The position numbers and the translations under genes are program-made. A stretch of DNA of 64,000 nt from Streptomyces clavifer (GTDB lineage Bacteria; Actinomycetota; Actinomycetes; Streptomycetales; Streptomycetaceae), in assembly GCA_014651175.1 (NCBI GenBank), contig BMWJ01000011.1, positions 1-64,000 of the forward strand, in the 5' to 3' direction. The notes under the pieces are model-generated. The model had not been told where the DNA came from. It did no database searches and saw only the letters and a list, made by a program, of their open reading frames with translations. Shown one piece after another: positions 8,117-16,016 of the stretch; the stretch's first letter is position 1; each line of letters opens with the position of its first letter.

Positions 8117-8467
8117 ATGCCGGACCACTCGTCGTCACCCGCCCTCAGTACGATCACCCTGCCGAGCGTGCTGGGAGCGCTCAGCGACCCGACGCGGCTC
8201 GGAATCGTCCGGGTGCTGTCCGACGGCAATGAACGCGGATGGGGTGAGCTACGTGCTCCCATCGCCAAATCCACCCTCAGTCATCACCTCAAGGTGCTGC
8301 GTGAGGCGGGCGTCACGCAGACCCGGCAGGAGGGCACCCGCTGCTTCGTGACGCTACGCCGCGAAAGCCTCGACGCCCGGTTCCCCGGCCTGCTGCCTGC
8401 CCTGCTGGCAGCGGCCGTCGCCGACCATGTCGGCGAACACGTGACCGAGCGCGATGCTGCGAAGTGA
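8117..8467 (+). CDS. ArsR-like winged-helix transcriptional regulator
   Basis: A 116-aa helix-turn-helix protein. The winged helix spans about residues 14-90: LGALSDPTRLGIVRVLS is the classic ArsR opening and STLSHHLKVLREAG the recognition helix, followed by a wing around TRQEGTRCFVTL. There is no Cys-rich metal motif, so this is a non-metal ArsR type that probably senses a redox or organic signal. It diverges from the CMD gene over a 183-bp gap and is the natural candidate to regulate that gene or itself. ATG 8117 lacks a strong ribosome site, so a leaderless transcript is possible; the open frame extends upstream without domain sequence. Confidence 0.85.
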   Translation: MPDHSSSPALSTITLPSVLGALSDPTRLGIVRVLSDGNERGWGELRAPIAKSTLSHHLKVLREAGVTQTRQEGTRCFVTLRRESLDARFPGLLPALLAAAVADHVGEHVTERDAAK

Positions 8468-8590
8468 TGCGGTCGTCCTGCGGTGCACGCACGGGGTGAT
8501 CGACCTCGACCTGCGTGAGGCATTACGGGCTCCGGCGCACCCCCTGGCGCTGTAAGCACATGGCCGCGGGCGTGATGTCTCGGCTCCGGT

Positions 8591-9601
8591 TCACGGACGG
8601 CCGAGGTGGCCCCCCAGGACCGACAGCAGCTGGAGATTCGCGTAACTCTCCGTACCGGCCACCGGTGTGAAGACCAGGAGCCGCTGAGACTGATCAGGGT
8701 CGACCAGCGTCTGACAGTGGAGCTCCAGTACTCCGACTTGCGGATGCTGGAAACGCTTCGGCGCGCAGTAGGGGCCGAGCACGGGATGTTCGGCCCAGAG
8801 GGTTTCGAACTCGGGACTCGCGGTCCGCAGTGCGCGGACGAGCTCTGCTGTGCGCGAGTCGCTTCCGTCACGTGCGTGGGCGCTGTACAGATCCGCCGCC
8901 AGCAGGCGGCTGTGCTCGGAGTGGTCGCTCTCGGGACGGGTGCGGCCGAGGTTCGGGCCGGACGCGTAGAGGTTGGTCAGCGTCGTGCCGGGATGTGCGG
9001 CGTTCCCGACGATGCCCCACCCGCCCGCCGTGCTGCGGCGATTCAGCTCCAGTGCGAAGAGCAGGTTGGCCAGTTTGGACCGGCCGTAGGCGCGTACCGG
9101 TGCGTACCGCTTCTCACTCTGCAGGTCGTCCCAGTCGATCGTGCCGTTGCGTGCCGCGCTGCTGGTCACGGTGGTCACGCGAGCCCGTCCGGCCCGCAGC
9201 AGCGGCAGCAGACGGCTCGTGAGCGCCATGTGGCCCAGATGGTTCGTTCCGAACTGCAGCTCATATCCATCCGCTGTCGTGTGCCGGGTGGCGGGCGTCA
9301 TCACCCCGGCGTTGTTGATCAGGAGGTTGATGGGTCTGCCTTCCGCCTTCAACGTGTCCGCGAGGCCTTCGACCGACGCCAAGGAAGCCAGGTCCAGGAC
9401 GCGGGTGGAGAGCCGAGCTCCGGGGACGTCCGTACGGATGCGGTCGAGAGCGGCAGCCCCCTTCGCCGCATTGCGCACCGGAAGGATCAGCTCGGCACCC
9501 GCCCGGGCGAGCCGCACGGCCAGGCCCAGGCCGAGACCGTCGCTCGCCCCGGTCACCACGGCGAGTTCTCCTCGCAGGTCGGTCACGGTCACGTCTCTCA
9601 T
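8591..9601 (-). CDS. Chimeric protein: SDR oxidoreductase front joined to an MmyB-type ligand-binding tail
   Basis: A 336-aa protein with two unrelated parts. Residues 1-222 are a short-chain dehydrogenase of the protochlorophyllide-reductase-like class: [10 protein letters not shown] (17-26), NNAGVM (96-101), SSAAR (147-151), YGRSK (172-176), and [20 protein letters not shown], where the normal SDR C-terminus should follow. Instead, residues from about 229 read like the end of an XRE regulator with an MmyB-like domain: [19 protein letters not shown], then [14 protein letters not shown] and [12 protein letters not shown]. No helix-turn-helix is present. The simplest reading is a deletion that fused the 5' part of an SDR gene to the 3' part of a regulator gene. 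ATG 9601 follows AGGAG. The SDR active site is complete, so activity is possible, but the substrate-side C-terminus is missing. Confidence 0.8.
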   Translation of the reverse strand: MRDVTVTDLRGELAVVTGASDGLGLGLAVRLARAGAELILPVRNAAKGAAALDRIRTDVPGARLSTRVLDLASLASVEGLADTLKAEGRPINLLINNAGVMTPATRHTTADGYELQFGTNHLGHMALTSRLLPLLRAGRARVTTVTSSAARNGTIDWDDLQSEKRYAPVRAYGRSKLANLLFALELNRRSTAGGWGIVGNAAHPGTTLTNLYASGPNLGRTRPESDHSEHSRLLAADLYSAHARDGSDSRTAELVRALRTASPEFETLWAEHPVLGPYCAPKRFQHPQVGVLELHCQTLVDPDQSQRLLVFTPVAGTESYANLQLLSVLGGHLGRP

Positions 9602-9913
9602 CGCAGGGCTCCTGTTGTGCGGTCGACTGGGAAGACCACCAGAATTCACGCGGTTCGCGGCCGGATCCATGTGCTGTCGGACCATGGATCGGCCGGGCAC
9701 GGCCGAACAGGCCGTATGCGCGCCGATCCGTGCGCGCCGGACGCGCACCGTCCTGTGGGAGGCGTCCGCAGGACGAGCACTCGAGGAGGAGACACTGGGG
9801 GACGGGAAGTTGTTTCCCGCCGCATCGGCTCGGGTGCACGCTTCGTTGCATACCGTGGCGGACGCGGACCCGCCTCCGCGGGGTGACGAACAACCTGCCG
9901 ACCGGTCGAAGGG
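9602..9913. other. Intergenic region without a visible gene
   Basis: Upstream region of the chimera gene (minus strand) and downstream region of the small membrane protein. I see no supported gene, repeat or clear operator. Confidence 0.6.
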
Positions 9914-10183
9914 TCAGCGCGTCCTGCGGCGGGGGTAGAAGCGCCGCCGCAGTCGATCGGCGACTTCACCCACGACGATCACCAGCACGGCGCTTGCCGC
10001 ACACCCCACGAGGTCCGGCCGCTGATCGAAGACCGCGCCCAGGAACCAGAGGGCCGCGGTGACAACCGCCCACCACGTCGCCCACAGCGTGATCGCGGTC
10101 CACCGGCGTCCTCTTTCCACGGCATCAACATATGCCGGCCGCACCCCCGGGTCCGCCCGGGCCGGGCGTGAGGGCTCCACCAC
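9914..10183 (-). CDS. Small two-helix membrane protein
   Basis: A short protein (about 89 aa from GTG 10183) with two hydrophobic spans, LWATWWAVVTAALWFLGAVF and LVGCAASAVLVIVVGEVA, and a very basic C-terminus (RLRRRFYPRRRTR) that should stay in the cytoplasm. No family is recognised. The start is uncertain: the frame is open to 10294 but the front is low-complexity Arg-rich sequence, and no start has a good ribosome site. It is divergent from the MFS gene; no functional link can be claimed. Confidence 0.45.
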   Translation of the reverse strand: MVEPSRPARADPGVRPAYVDAVERGRRWTAITLWATWWAVVTAALWFLGAVFDQRPDLVGCAASAVLVIVVGEVADRLRRRFYPRRRTR

Positions 10184-10397
10184 TCCGGGCCGCGCGGCCT
10201 CGTCGCGCTGCCGGACGGCGTCGGACGGAGGGCGACCGCGGACACGAGGGCGACGCCCGCGCTCCTGCTGCGCCGGCCACCCCTTGCCACGCACCTTTCA
10301 CGGTGCCGGGGCACGTGTACGCGCGCGCCGCGCCCTGGTACCGGTGTCCTGAAGCGGCTGGTCAGCTGCGTCGGTACGCTGCGGTGGCCTAGGGTCG

Positions 10398-11681
10398 GTG
10401 CCCGTGAATGATGCCTCGGATCCGGTGCCACTGCGGCGTGACCCGCAGTTCGCCCTGCTCGCTTCCGCTCGGATCATCTCGGTCCTGGGGAACGGCTTCG
10501 CCCGGGTGGCGCTCGCGTTCGCCGTCCTGGAGCTGCCCGGAGCGAGTCCGGGGCGGCTGTCGTTGGTGTTGTCCTGCCAGGCGCTGCCTCAGCTGGCCTT
10601 CATTCTGGTCGGTGGGGTGATCGCGGACCGGATGTCCCGGGTGCGGCTCATGGCCCTGGCCGACTGGGTCGGGATGCTGGCGTACGGGGTGCTGGCCGTC
10701 ATGGTTCTGACGGGACGTGCGCCCCTGCCCGCGATGTGTGTCGTAGCAGCCGTAGCCGGAACAGCGACCGCCTTGTTCGCGCCGGCCATGGACGGTGTGC
10801 TGCCGCTGCTGGTATCCGGGAAGCGGCTCCAGCAGGCCAACGCCCTCCTACGGGTGGGCACCAACACGGCCCTCCTCCTGGGCCTGGCGCTGTCGGGTGT
10901 GACAGTGGCGCTCGTCGGTGCGGGCTGGGCGCTGGCGTTGAACGCCGTCTCCTTCGCGGTGAGCGCGGTCCTGGTGCTCCGGCTTCGGGTGGCGGGGCGG
11001 CCGCCGAAGGCGTCGTCGGGCTGGGCGGATCTGCGCGAGGGCTGGCTGGAGTTCTCCTCCCGGCAGTGGCTGTGGGTGGTGGTCGCCCAGTGCGCGGTCG
11101 TGGTCGCCGCGCTGAACGCCACCGTCGGTGTCCTCGGCCCGCTCGTGGCCGATGAGGGTCCGGGCGGGGCACGGGCCTGGTCGGTCATCGTCGCCGCACA
11201 GGCGCTGGGCACCCTCGCGGGAGCGGGCCTGGCCGCCCGGGTGCGGGTCCGGCGCCCCGTGCTGGTGGCTGTCCTCGCCACGTTCCCCGCCGCCGTTCCG
11301 ATCGCCCTGCTGGCAGGGAGCGCACCGGTGTGGCTGATCGCCGTAGCCATGTTCTGCGCGGGAATCGCCTCGGATGTCGTCGCGGTGTTGTGGGTCACCA
11401 CGATTCAGCGGGAGATCCCTGAGGAATCTCTCTCCCGGGTGAGCTCCTACGACTGGTTCGGCTCGCTGGCCTTCGCGCCTTTCGGTCTCCTCGTGGCCGG
11501 TCCGGCAGCTGATTCCGTTGGTGCCGGACCGGCCCTGGCAGCCTGCGCGGTCCTGATCGTCCTTGCCAGTGCCGCAGCGCTTCTCTCTCCGGCGGTGCGC
11601 GGGCTCAGGGCGCCGGAAAGCGCTGAGGTCCGGACCGGAAAAATGTCGCCGTCCTCGGGCGCGGCCGAACAAGCCGGCTGA
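10398..11681 (+). CDS. MFS transporter
   Basis: A major facilitator of 427 aa with about 12 hydrophobic spans and the usual cytoplasmic basic loop after the second span (DRMSRVRLMAL, the A-motif region). It resembles the EntS/MFS_3 exporter branch, in which drugs or siderophores are pumped out by proton antiport; the substrate here is unknown. Charged residues cluster in the central loop around residues 198-213 as expected between the two six-helix halves. Start at GTG 10398 or GTG 10404 is a choice between two weak sites. It stands alone, next to a small membrane protein on the other strand. Confidence 0.85.
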   Translation: MPVNDASDPVPLRRDPQFALLASARIISVLGNGFARVALAFAVLELPGASPGRLSLVLSCQALPQLAFILVGGVIADRMSRVRLMALADWVGMLAYGVLAVMVLTGRAPLPAMCVVAAVAGTATALFAPAMDGVLPLLVSGKRLQQANALLRVGTNTALLLGLALSGVTVALVGAGWALALNAVSFAVSAVLVLRLRVAGRPPKASSGWADLREGWLEFSSRQWLWVVVAQCAVVVAALNATVGVLGPLVADEGPGGARAWSVIVAAQALGTLAGAGLAARVRVRRPVLVAVLATFPAAVPIALLAGSAPVWLIAVAMFCAGIASDVVAVLWVTTIQREIPEESLSRVSSYDWFGSLAFAPFGLLVAGPAADSVGAGPALAACAVLIVLASAAALLSPAVRGLRAPESAEVRTGKMSPSSGAAEQAG

Positions 11682-11994
11682 CTGCCGGGCCGGGCCCGTC
11701 GGCCGGATGGGGATCGCTGATCCAGCTGTCGGTGCGGGCCCCTCGCGGGACGGGCGTCCGGCCGCGGTGGTGAGGCGGCCCGGGCGACGACCCGCAGCTC
11801 ACCCGGGCCCGGCAACCGCACGCACAGTCCCGGACGCCGTCACCGCGGCGGCGCGACCGCGGCGCGGAGGCACCTGGCGCTCGGGTACTTACCGGCCCTC
11901 CTCGAGGGGAGGGAGCCGGTCAGGCATTCCTACCGCAGGCACCAGGCAGCTACGGGCCGTCCGGGTGCCTGCCCGGTCGACGGGTTCCCTGCCC
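11682..11994. other. Convergent intergenic region
   Basis: Lies between the MFS stop and the DoxX stop. An imperfect GC-rich stem around 11891-11920 (ACCGGC...GCCGGT flanking a CCTCC/GGAGG core) may act as a two-way terminator. No gene is visible. Confidence 0.5.
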
Positions 11995-12531
11995 TCAGTT
12001 ACGGATGAGCAGGACGAGGCCGGCGGATACCGCGCCGAGCGCCACGGCTGCCACACCGTATGCGAGGCGGTGGGCCCGCAGCCACGGAAGGAAGCGGTCC
12101 ACGGCGATCCGGCCGGGTCCGGTGAGCGCCAGTGCGGCCGCGCCCGCGGCCAACAGGACCTCGTACTCGACGCCTTCGGGGGCGAAGAAGCCCCCACCCC
12201 ACTTGACGGCCACCGCGTTGACCAACGTGCCGAAGACGGCCGCGCCGGCCAGCGGGGTGAGGAGGCCGAGGGCCAGACCGAGTCCGCCGAGTATCTCGCT
12301 CAGTCCGGCGACCACGGCCATCGCTTCGCCGGAGGGGTAGCCGCTCATCTCGAAGAACTGACCCGTGCCCTCGATACCGCCGCCGCCGAACCAGCCGAAG
12401 AGCTTCTGTGCCCCGTGTGCGGCGACGGTCAGGCCCAGGACGAGTCGCAGCAGGAGCAGGCCCCCGTCATAGGCGCGGAGCGACGGGTTGCCGGGCTGCG
12501 GAGAGCTGGTGGTGCGGGGGGTGGCAGGCAT
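11995..12531 (-). CDS. DoxX-family membrane protein
   Basis: A 178-aa integral membrane protein with the DoxX fold: LLLRLVLGLTVAAHGAQKLFGWFGGGG opens the domain, then the loop with FFEMSGYPSGE, and three more hydrophobic helices; a fifth follows at the C-terminus. DoxX proteins are linked to thiol redox balance and quinone-linked processes, but most, including this one, have no proven reaction. ATG 12531 is preceded by AAAGG; the earlier in-frame ATG at 12564 touches an operator palindrome and has no ribosome site. The palindrome (12565-12580) suggests MarR-type control. Confidence 0.85.
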   Translation of the reverse strand: MPATPRTTSSPQPGNPSLRAYDGGLLLLRLVLGLTVAAHGAQKLFGWFGGGGIEGTGQFFEMSGYPSGEAMAVVAGLSEILGGLGLALGLLTPLAGAAVFGTLVNAVAVKWGGGFFAPEGVEYEVLLAAGAAALALTGPGRIAVDRFLPWLRAHRLAYGVAAVALGAVSAGLVLLIRN

Positions 12532-12564
12532 GGGACGCGGGCCTTTCGGTCGTTGGCGAGTCAT

Positions 12565-12580
12565 GCTTGAAAGTTCAAGC
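12565..12580. promoter_or_regulatory. MarR-type operator upstream of doxX
   Basis: GCTTGAA-AG-TTCAAGC is a perfect 7-bp inverted repeat with a 2-nt centre, 34 nt upstream of the doxX start. A partial second copy, GTGAAAGTTCAAC, lies at 12605-12617. MarR repressors often bind such TTGAA/TTCAA sites, yet no MarR gene is adjacent. Confidence 0.65.
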
Positions 12581-12690
12581 TCACGAGAGAACCTAACAGG
12601 TTGCGTGAAAGTTCAACAAACGGCGCGGGTTCCGGGTGTCGGAGCACGGACGTCCAGCGGTGGTCAACGGCAGGAGGGAGAGGGGCCCGC

Positions 12691-13696
12691 GCGGACGAGT
12701 TCGACTGGCCGGCGCAGGAGGCGGCGCTCGCGCGGCTTCCGCACTTCCGCGTCCCGCTCGGCGGCCTCGGGATCCACTTCGTCCACGTCCGGGCCGTCGC
12801 GCCGGCCGGGCCGGTCCTGCCGCTCGTCCTCAGCCACGGCTGGCCGGATTCGTTCTGGCGCTACACGAAGGTCATCCCGCTCCTCACCGACCCCGGCGCG
12901 CACGGGGGCGACCCCGCCGACGCGTTCGACGTCGTCGTGCCGGACATGCCGGGCTACGGGTACTCCGACCGGCCCGTCGGGCCGCCCCTCGACTCCATCG
13001 CCGTCGCCGGTCTGTGGGCCGAACTCATGAGCGTCCTCGGCTACGCCCGGTTCGGCGCGGCGGGCGGGGACATCGGCAGTCACGTGAGCCGATACCTCGG
13101 GCTCGACCACCCCGACCGGGTCGTGGCCGTCCACCGTACCGACGGGGGTCTGCCCGTCCACACCGGCGACCCGGCGGACCTCGCACCCGAGGAGGTCACC
13201 TGGATCGAGGGGGCCGGCGCCTGGGGCGCGACCGAGGGTGCCTACGCTTCCATGCACCGCACGAAGCCCCAGACCGCGGCGATCGGACTCACCGACTCGC
13301 CGGCCGGGCTCGCCGCTTGGATCGTCGAGAAGCTGCGGGCGTGGAGCGACTGCGACGGCGATGTCGAGCGGAGCTTCACGAAGGACGAGCTCCTCACGAA
13401 CGTCACTCTTTACTGGCTCACGGAGACGATCGGGTCGTCCATACGCATGTACCGCGCGAACGCGGCGATCCCGCCCGCCCAGCTCGCCCGCCGGGTCGAA
13501 GTGCCCTCCGGCTTCTCGCTCTTCCCCGGTGACATCGTGCGCCCACCGCGGGCATGGCTCGACCGCACCGCGAACACGGTGCGGGTGACCGAGCCCGTGG
13601 GGGGGCGGACACTTCGCGCCGTTCGAGGAGCCCGAGCTCTACGCACAGGAGCTGCGCGCGTTCTTCCGGCCCTGGCGGGCGGCGGCGACGGACTGA
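12691..13696 (+). pseudogene. Epoxide hydrolase, N-terminally truncated and frameshifted
   Basis: The sequence encodes an EphA/microsomal-type epoxide hydrolase: oxyanion motif SHGWPDSFW, nucleophile motif GGDIGS (Asp), long alpha/beta core, and the final catalytic-His segment GGHFAPFEEPELYAQEL. Two defects are visible. The usual EHN domain of about 60 residues at the front is missing; family sequence starts abruptly at ADEFDWPAQEAAL. A run of seven G at about 13599-13605 shifts the frame, so the His segment and natural end (TGA 13694-13696) are in another frame than the rest. As it stands the product loses its catalytic His and would read through to 14124. The G-run may be a sequencing error, but the missing front is independent of it. 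Confidence 0.75.
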
Positions 13697-13865
13697 GGCC
13701 ACCGCCGCGCGTGGGCGCCGCCGCCGGTGCTGCGCCCGGAGCGGGTCGGCTCCGGGCAGGCGTGCCGGGCTCCGGTCTGCGTGCCGTCCGGGCGGATGGT
13801 CCGATCGCGCGCTGCGCACCTGCGCGGGGCGTGCGCCCCGGAGGGCCGCCGGGGATGTGCCGGGT

Positions 13866-14510
13866 TCAGCGGCTGTCCGTCCACGGTGAGGCGTACTTCC
13901 GTGCCAGCGGGGCGATCTCCTCGGGGGAGAGGAGCCGCGGAGTCCGGTCTCCGAGTGCGAGGAGCAGCGCGGCGACCTCCTCCAGTTCCACGGCCGCGTC
14001 CACGGCCGCCGTCACGGAGTGGCCGGCGACGACGGGGCCGTGGTTCTGCAGCAGGGCGGCTCGGAACGGAAACGTCAGGGCCTCCATCTGTGCCGCCTGC
14101 CCGATGTCGCCCGGTGCGGCATAGGGGAGGAGGGGCGTCTGGCCCACACGCATCACGAAGTACGGGGTCAGGGGCGGTATCGCGCTGCGTTCGCTCCAGG
14201 CGGGCAGGCAGGAGACCGCGGTGGCGTGGCGGGAGTGCAGGTGGACGACGGCACGGGCGCCCGGCTCGCGGCGGTAGAACGCCGTGTGGAGGGGGAACTC
14301 CTTGGAGGGTTTCGGGCCGTCGACGTGCTTTCCGGTCAGGTCGAGGACGCTGAGCTCGGCAGGGGTGAGGTCCGACAGGTCCGCCCCGGTGGGGGTGATG
14401 TGGACGAGGGCGCCCTCGCGGACGCTGAGGTTGCCGGAGGAGCCGGGGCTGAGGCCGAGCGAGGCGAGGTGGGTGCCCGCGGCGGCGAGCTCGGATCGGA
14501 TGTCGTTCAT
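13866..14510 (-). CDS. otnC: Class II aldolase-type 3-oxo-tetronate 4-phosphate decarboxylase
   Basis: A 214-aa zinc-dependent class II aldolase/adducin-fold enzyme. The motifs GSSGNLSVR (phosphate/substrate loop), HLHSRHATAVS (zinc-binding His) and LLQNHGPVVAG (second His region) are in the family order. Because it is coupled by an ATGA overlap to an OtnK-type kinase, the best reading is OtnC, which decarboxylates the phosphorylated 3-oxo acid sugar to a triose phosphate. L-fuculose-phosphate aldolase is the alternative for an isolated sequence. Start ATG 14510 is set by the overlap. It is the last gene of the minus-strand arm of a divergent catabolic cluster. Confidence 0.85.
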   Translation of the reverse strand: MNDIRSELAAAGTHLASLGLSPGSSGNLSVREGALVHITPTGADLSDLTPAELSVLDLTGKHVDGPKPSKEFPLHTAFYRREPGARAVVHLHSRHATAVSCLPAWSERSAIPPLTPYFVMRVGQTPLLPYAAPGDIGQAAQMEALTFPFRAALLQNHGPVVAGHSVTAAVDAAVELEEVAALLLALGDRTPRLLSPEEIAPLARKYASPWTDSR

Positions 14511-15790
14511 GCGAGGGCGCTCCATGCCGCGGTGAAGATGTCGGTGTCGCCGAAATTGCCCGACTTGAGGGCCACGTCGACCGTCTGGCCGGCACCCCCG
14601 GCACCCCCGGCACCGCAGTCCGCCCCGGCCCACGTGACGCCGGGCGAGATGGGGGAGCCGATGGTGAGCGTGCGCACGCCGAGCGCGGTGACGACCGAGC
14701 CCGACGTCTCCCCGCCCGCGACGAGCAGCCGCCGTGCGCCGGCCTCGACCAGGCGTACGGCACAGGCGGCCAGAGCCTTCTCGACGAGGACGGAGGCCGC
14801 GGGCGTGGCTTCCCCGCCGGTCTCGTCCAGGTCCCGCAGGTCGTCGACGGCGTAGATGAGGGGCGGCCGTCCCGGGTCGTCCCGCCAGCAGTCGCGGGCG
14901 AAGGTCGTCAGCTCTTCCACCGTGGTGTCGAAGTCCGCCCGAAGGGCGGCGATCTCGAGCTTGCGGTGGGGAAGGTGCGCGCGGCCGTGGGCCACCTGGG
15001 CCCGGGTGGCCGCGGAGGCGCTGCCCGAGAGGACGACCGCCGGATCGCCGGGGCGTGAGGCGGCTTCCGCACGCGAGGCCTCGGGGCGTGGGCCGGTCAG
15101 CCCGAGCGCGAGTCCGGCGGCGCCGGTCACCAGCCCGTGGTGCAGGGTCGCCGCGGAGACGGTACGCAGGTCCTCGTCCTCGGTGGCGTCGACCACGACG
15201 AGCGCGTCGGCCAGGGCGGGATCGTCCAGCGCCGCTTTCAGCGCCTCGACTCCGGAGCGTACGGTTTCCAGGTCGATGAGCCGCACCGGGTGCGCGGTCT
15301 GCGGCGCGAGGAGCCGTCCCACGTGGGAGTCCCGCATCGGTGTGAGCGGGTGGTGACGCATCGGGCTCTCGTCGAGGAGCTCGTCGTGGACGAAGAGCCG
15401 TCCGCGGTAGACGGTGCGGCCCGTGCCGGGGAACGAGGGCACGACGACCGCGCGTCGCTCGCCGGTCGCGCTCAGCAGCGCGTCCGTCACCGGGCCGATG
15501 TTGCCCTGCGGGGTCGAGTCGAAGGTGGAGCAGTATTTGAAGTAGAAACGGCTGCAGCCCGCCGCGCGTAGTGCGTGGAACGCGGCGAGCGAGGAGGCGA
15601 CCGCCTCGGAGACGGGTGCGGTGCGCGATTTGAGCGCGACCACCACGGCGTCCGCGTCCGCCATGGCGCGGTCGTCGGCGACGGTGTCGGGGCCGACGGT
15701 CACCACGGTGCGGTACCCGCGGGCGACGAGCATCGTCGCGAGGTCCGTTGCTCCGGTGAAGTCGTCGGCGATGGCCCCGAGGGTCGGCAT
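14507..15790 (-). CDS. otnK: Four-carbon acid sugar kinase (3-oxo-tetronate kinase)
   Basis: A 427-aa kinase of the DUF1537 family. The N-terminal sugar-binding domain starts GAIADDFTGATDLA and contains FYFKYCSTFDSTPQGNIGP; the nucleotide-binding C-terminal domain holds LLVAGGETSGSVVTALGV. OtnK-type enzymes phosphorylate 3-oxo-tetronates made by oxidation of four-carbon acid sugars. It overlaps otnC by 4 nt, and its promoter region is shared with the divergent dehydrogenase-permease arm. AAGGAGG precedes the ATG. The exact sugar acid (threonate, erythronate or a relative) cannot be decided from sequence. Confidence 0.88.
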   Translation of the reverse strand: MPTLGAIADDFTGATDLATMLVARGYRTVVTVGPDTVADDRAMADADAVVVALKSRTAPVSEAVASSLAAFHALRAAGCSRFYFKYCSTFDSTPQGNIGPVTDALLSATGERRAVVVPSFPGTGRTVYRGRLFVHDELLDESPMRHHPLTPMRDSHVGRLLAPQTAHPVRLIDLETVRSGVEALKAALDDPALADALVVVDATEDEDLRTVSAATLHHGLVTGAAGLALGLTGPRPEASRAEAASRPGDPAVVLSGSASAATRAQVAHGRAHLPHRKLEIAALRADFDTTVEELTTFARDCWRDDPGRPPLIYAVDDLRDLDETGGEATPAASVLVEKALAACAVRLVEAGARRLLVAGGETSGSVVTALGVRTLTIGSPISPGVTWAGADCGAGGAGGAGQTVDVALKSGNFGDTDIFTAAWSALA

Positions 15791-15864
15791 CAGGCCTCCT
15801 TGCGTTCGGTGTGGTGCGGCGTCGTACCTGACGGAGGCGGCGCCGATCAGTGGATGTGAAAAAA

Positions 15865-15912
15865 TGTTAACAGACTTTACGTGAATGGGATCTGCTGATA
15901 CATCTTGTTAAC
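15865..15912. promoter_or_regulatory. Paired GTTAAC operators between otnK and the dehydrogenase
   Basis: TGTTAACA (15865-15872, perfect 8-bp palindrome) and TTGTTAAC (15905-15912) lie 41 bp apart, about four helical turns, within an AT-richer patch of the divergent promoter region. The local DeoR regulator (18957) is the likely ligand. Confidence 0.55.
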
Positions 15913-16016
15913 GCGCTCCTGGTGGCCCTCGTACGTGCTGACGAGACCGCCCGTGCCGGGAGCGCATCACCACACCGCTCGCGTCATCACCTTGCTCGCG
16001 TCATCCAGGAGGGCCC

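Noticed and set aside
13697-14124. Extension of the hydrolase frame to 14124
   Set aside because: It results from the G7 frameshift; the true end by homology is the TGA at 13694-13696, and the rest runs antisense to otnC.
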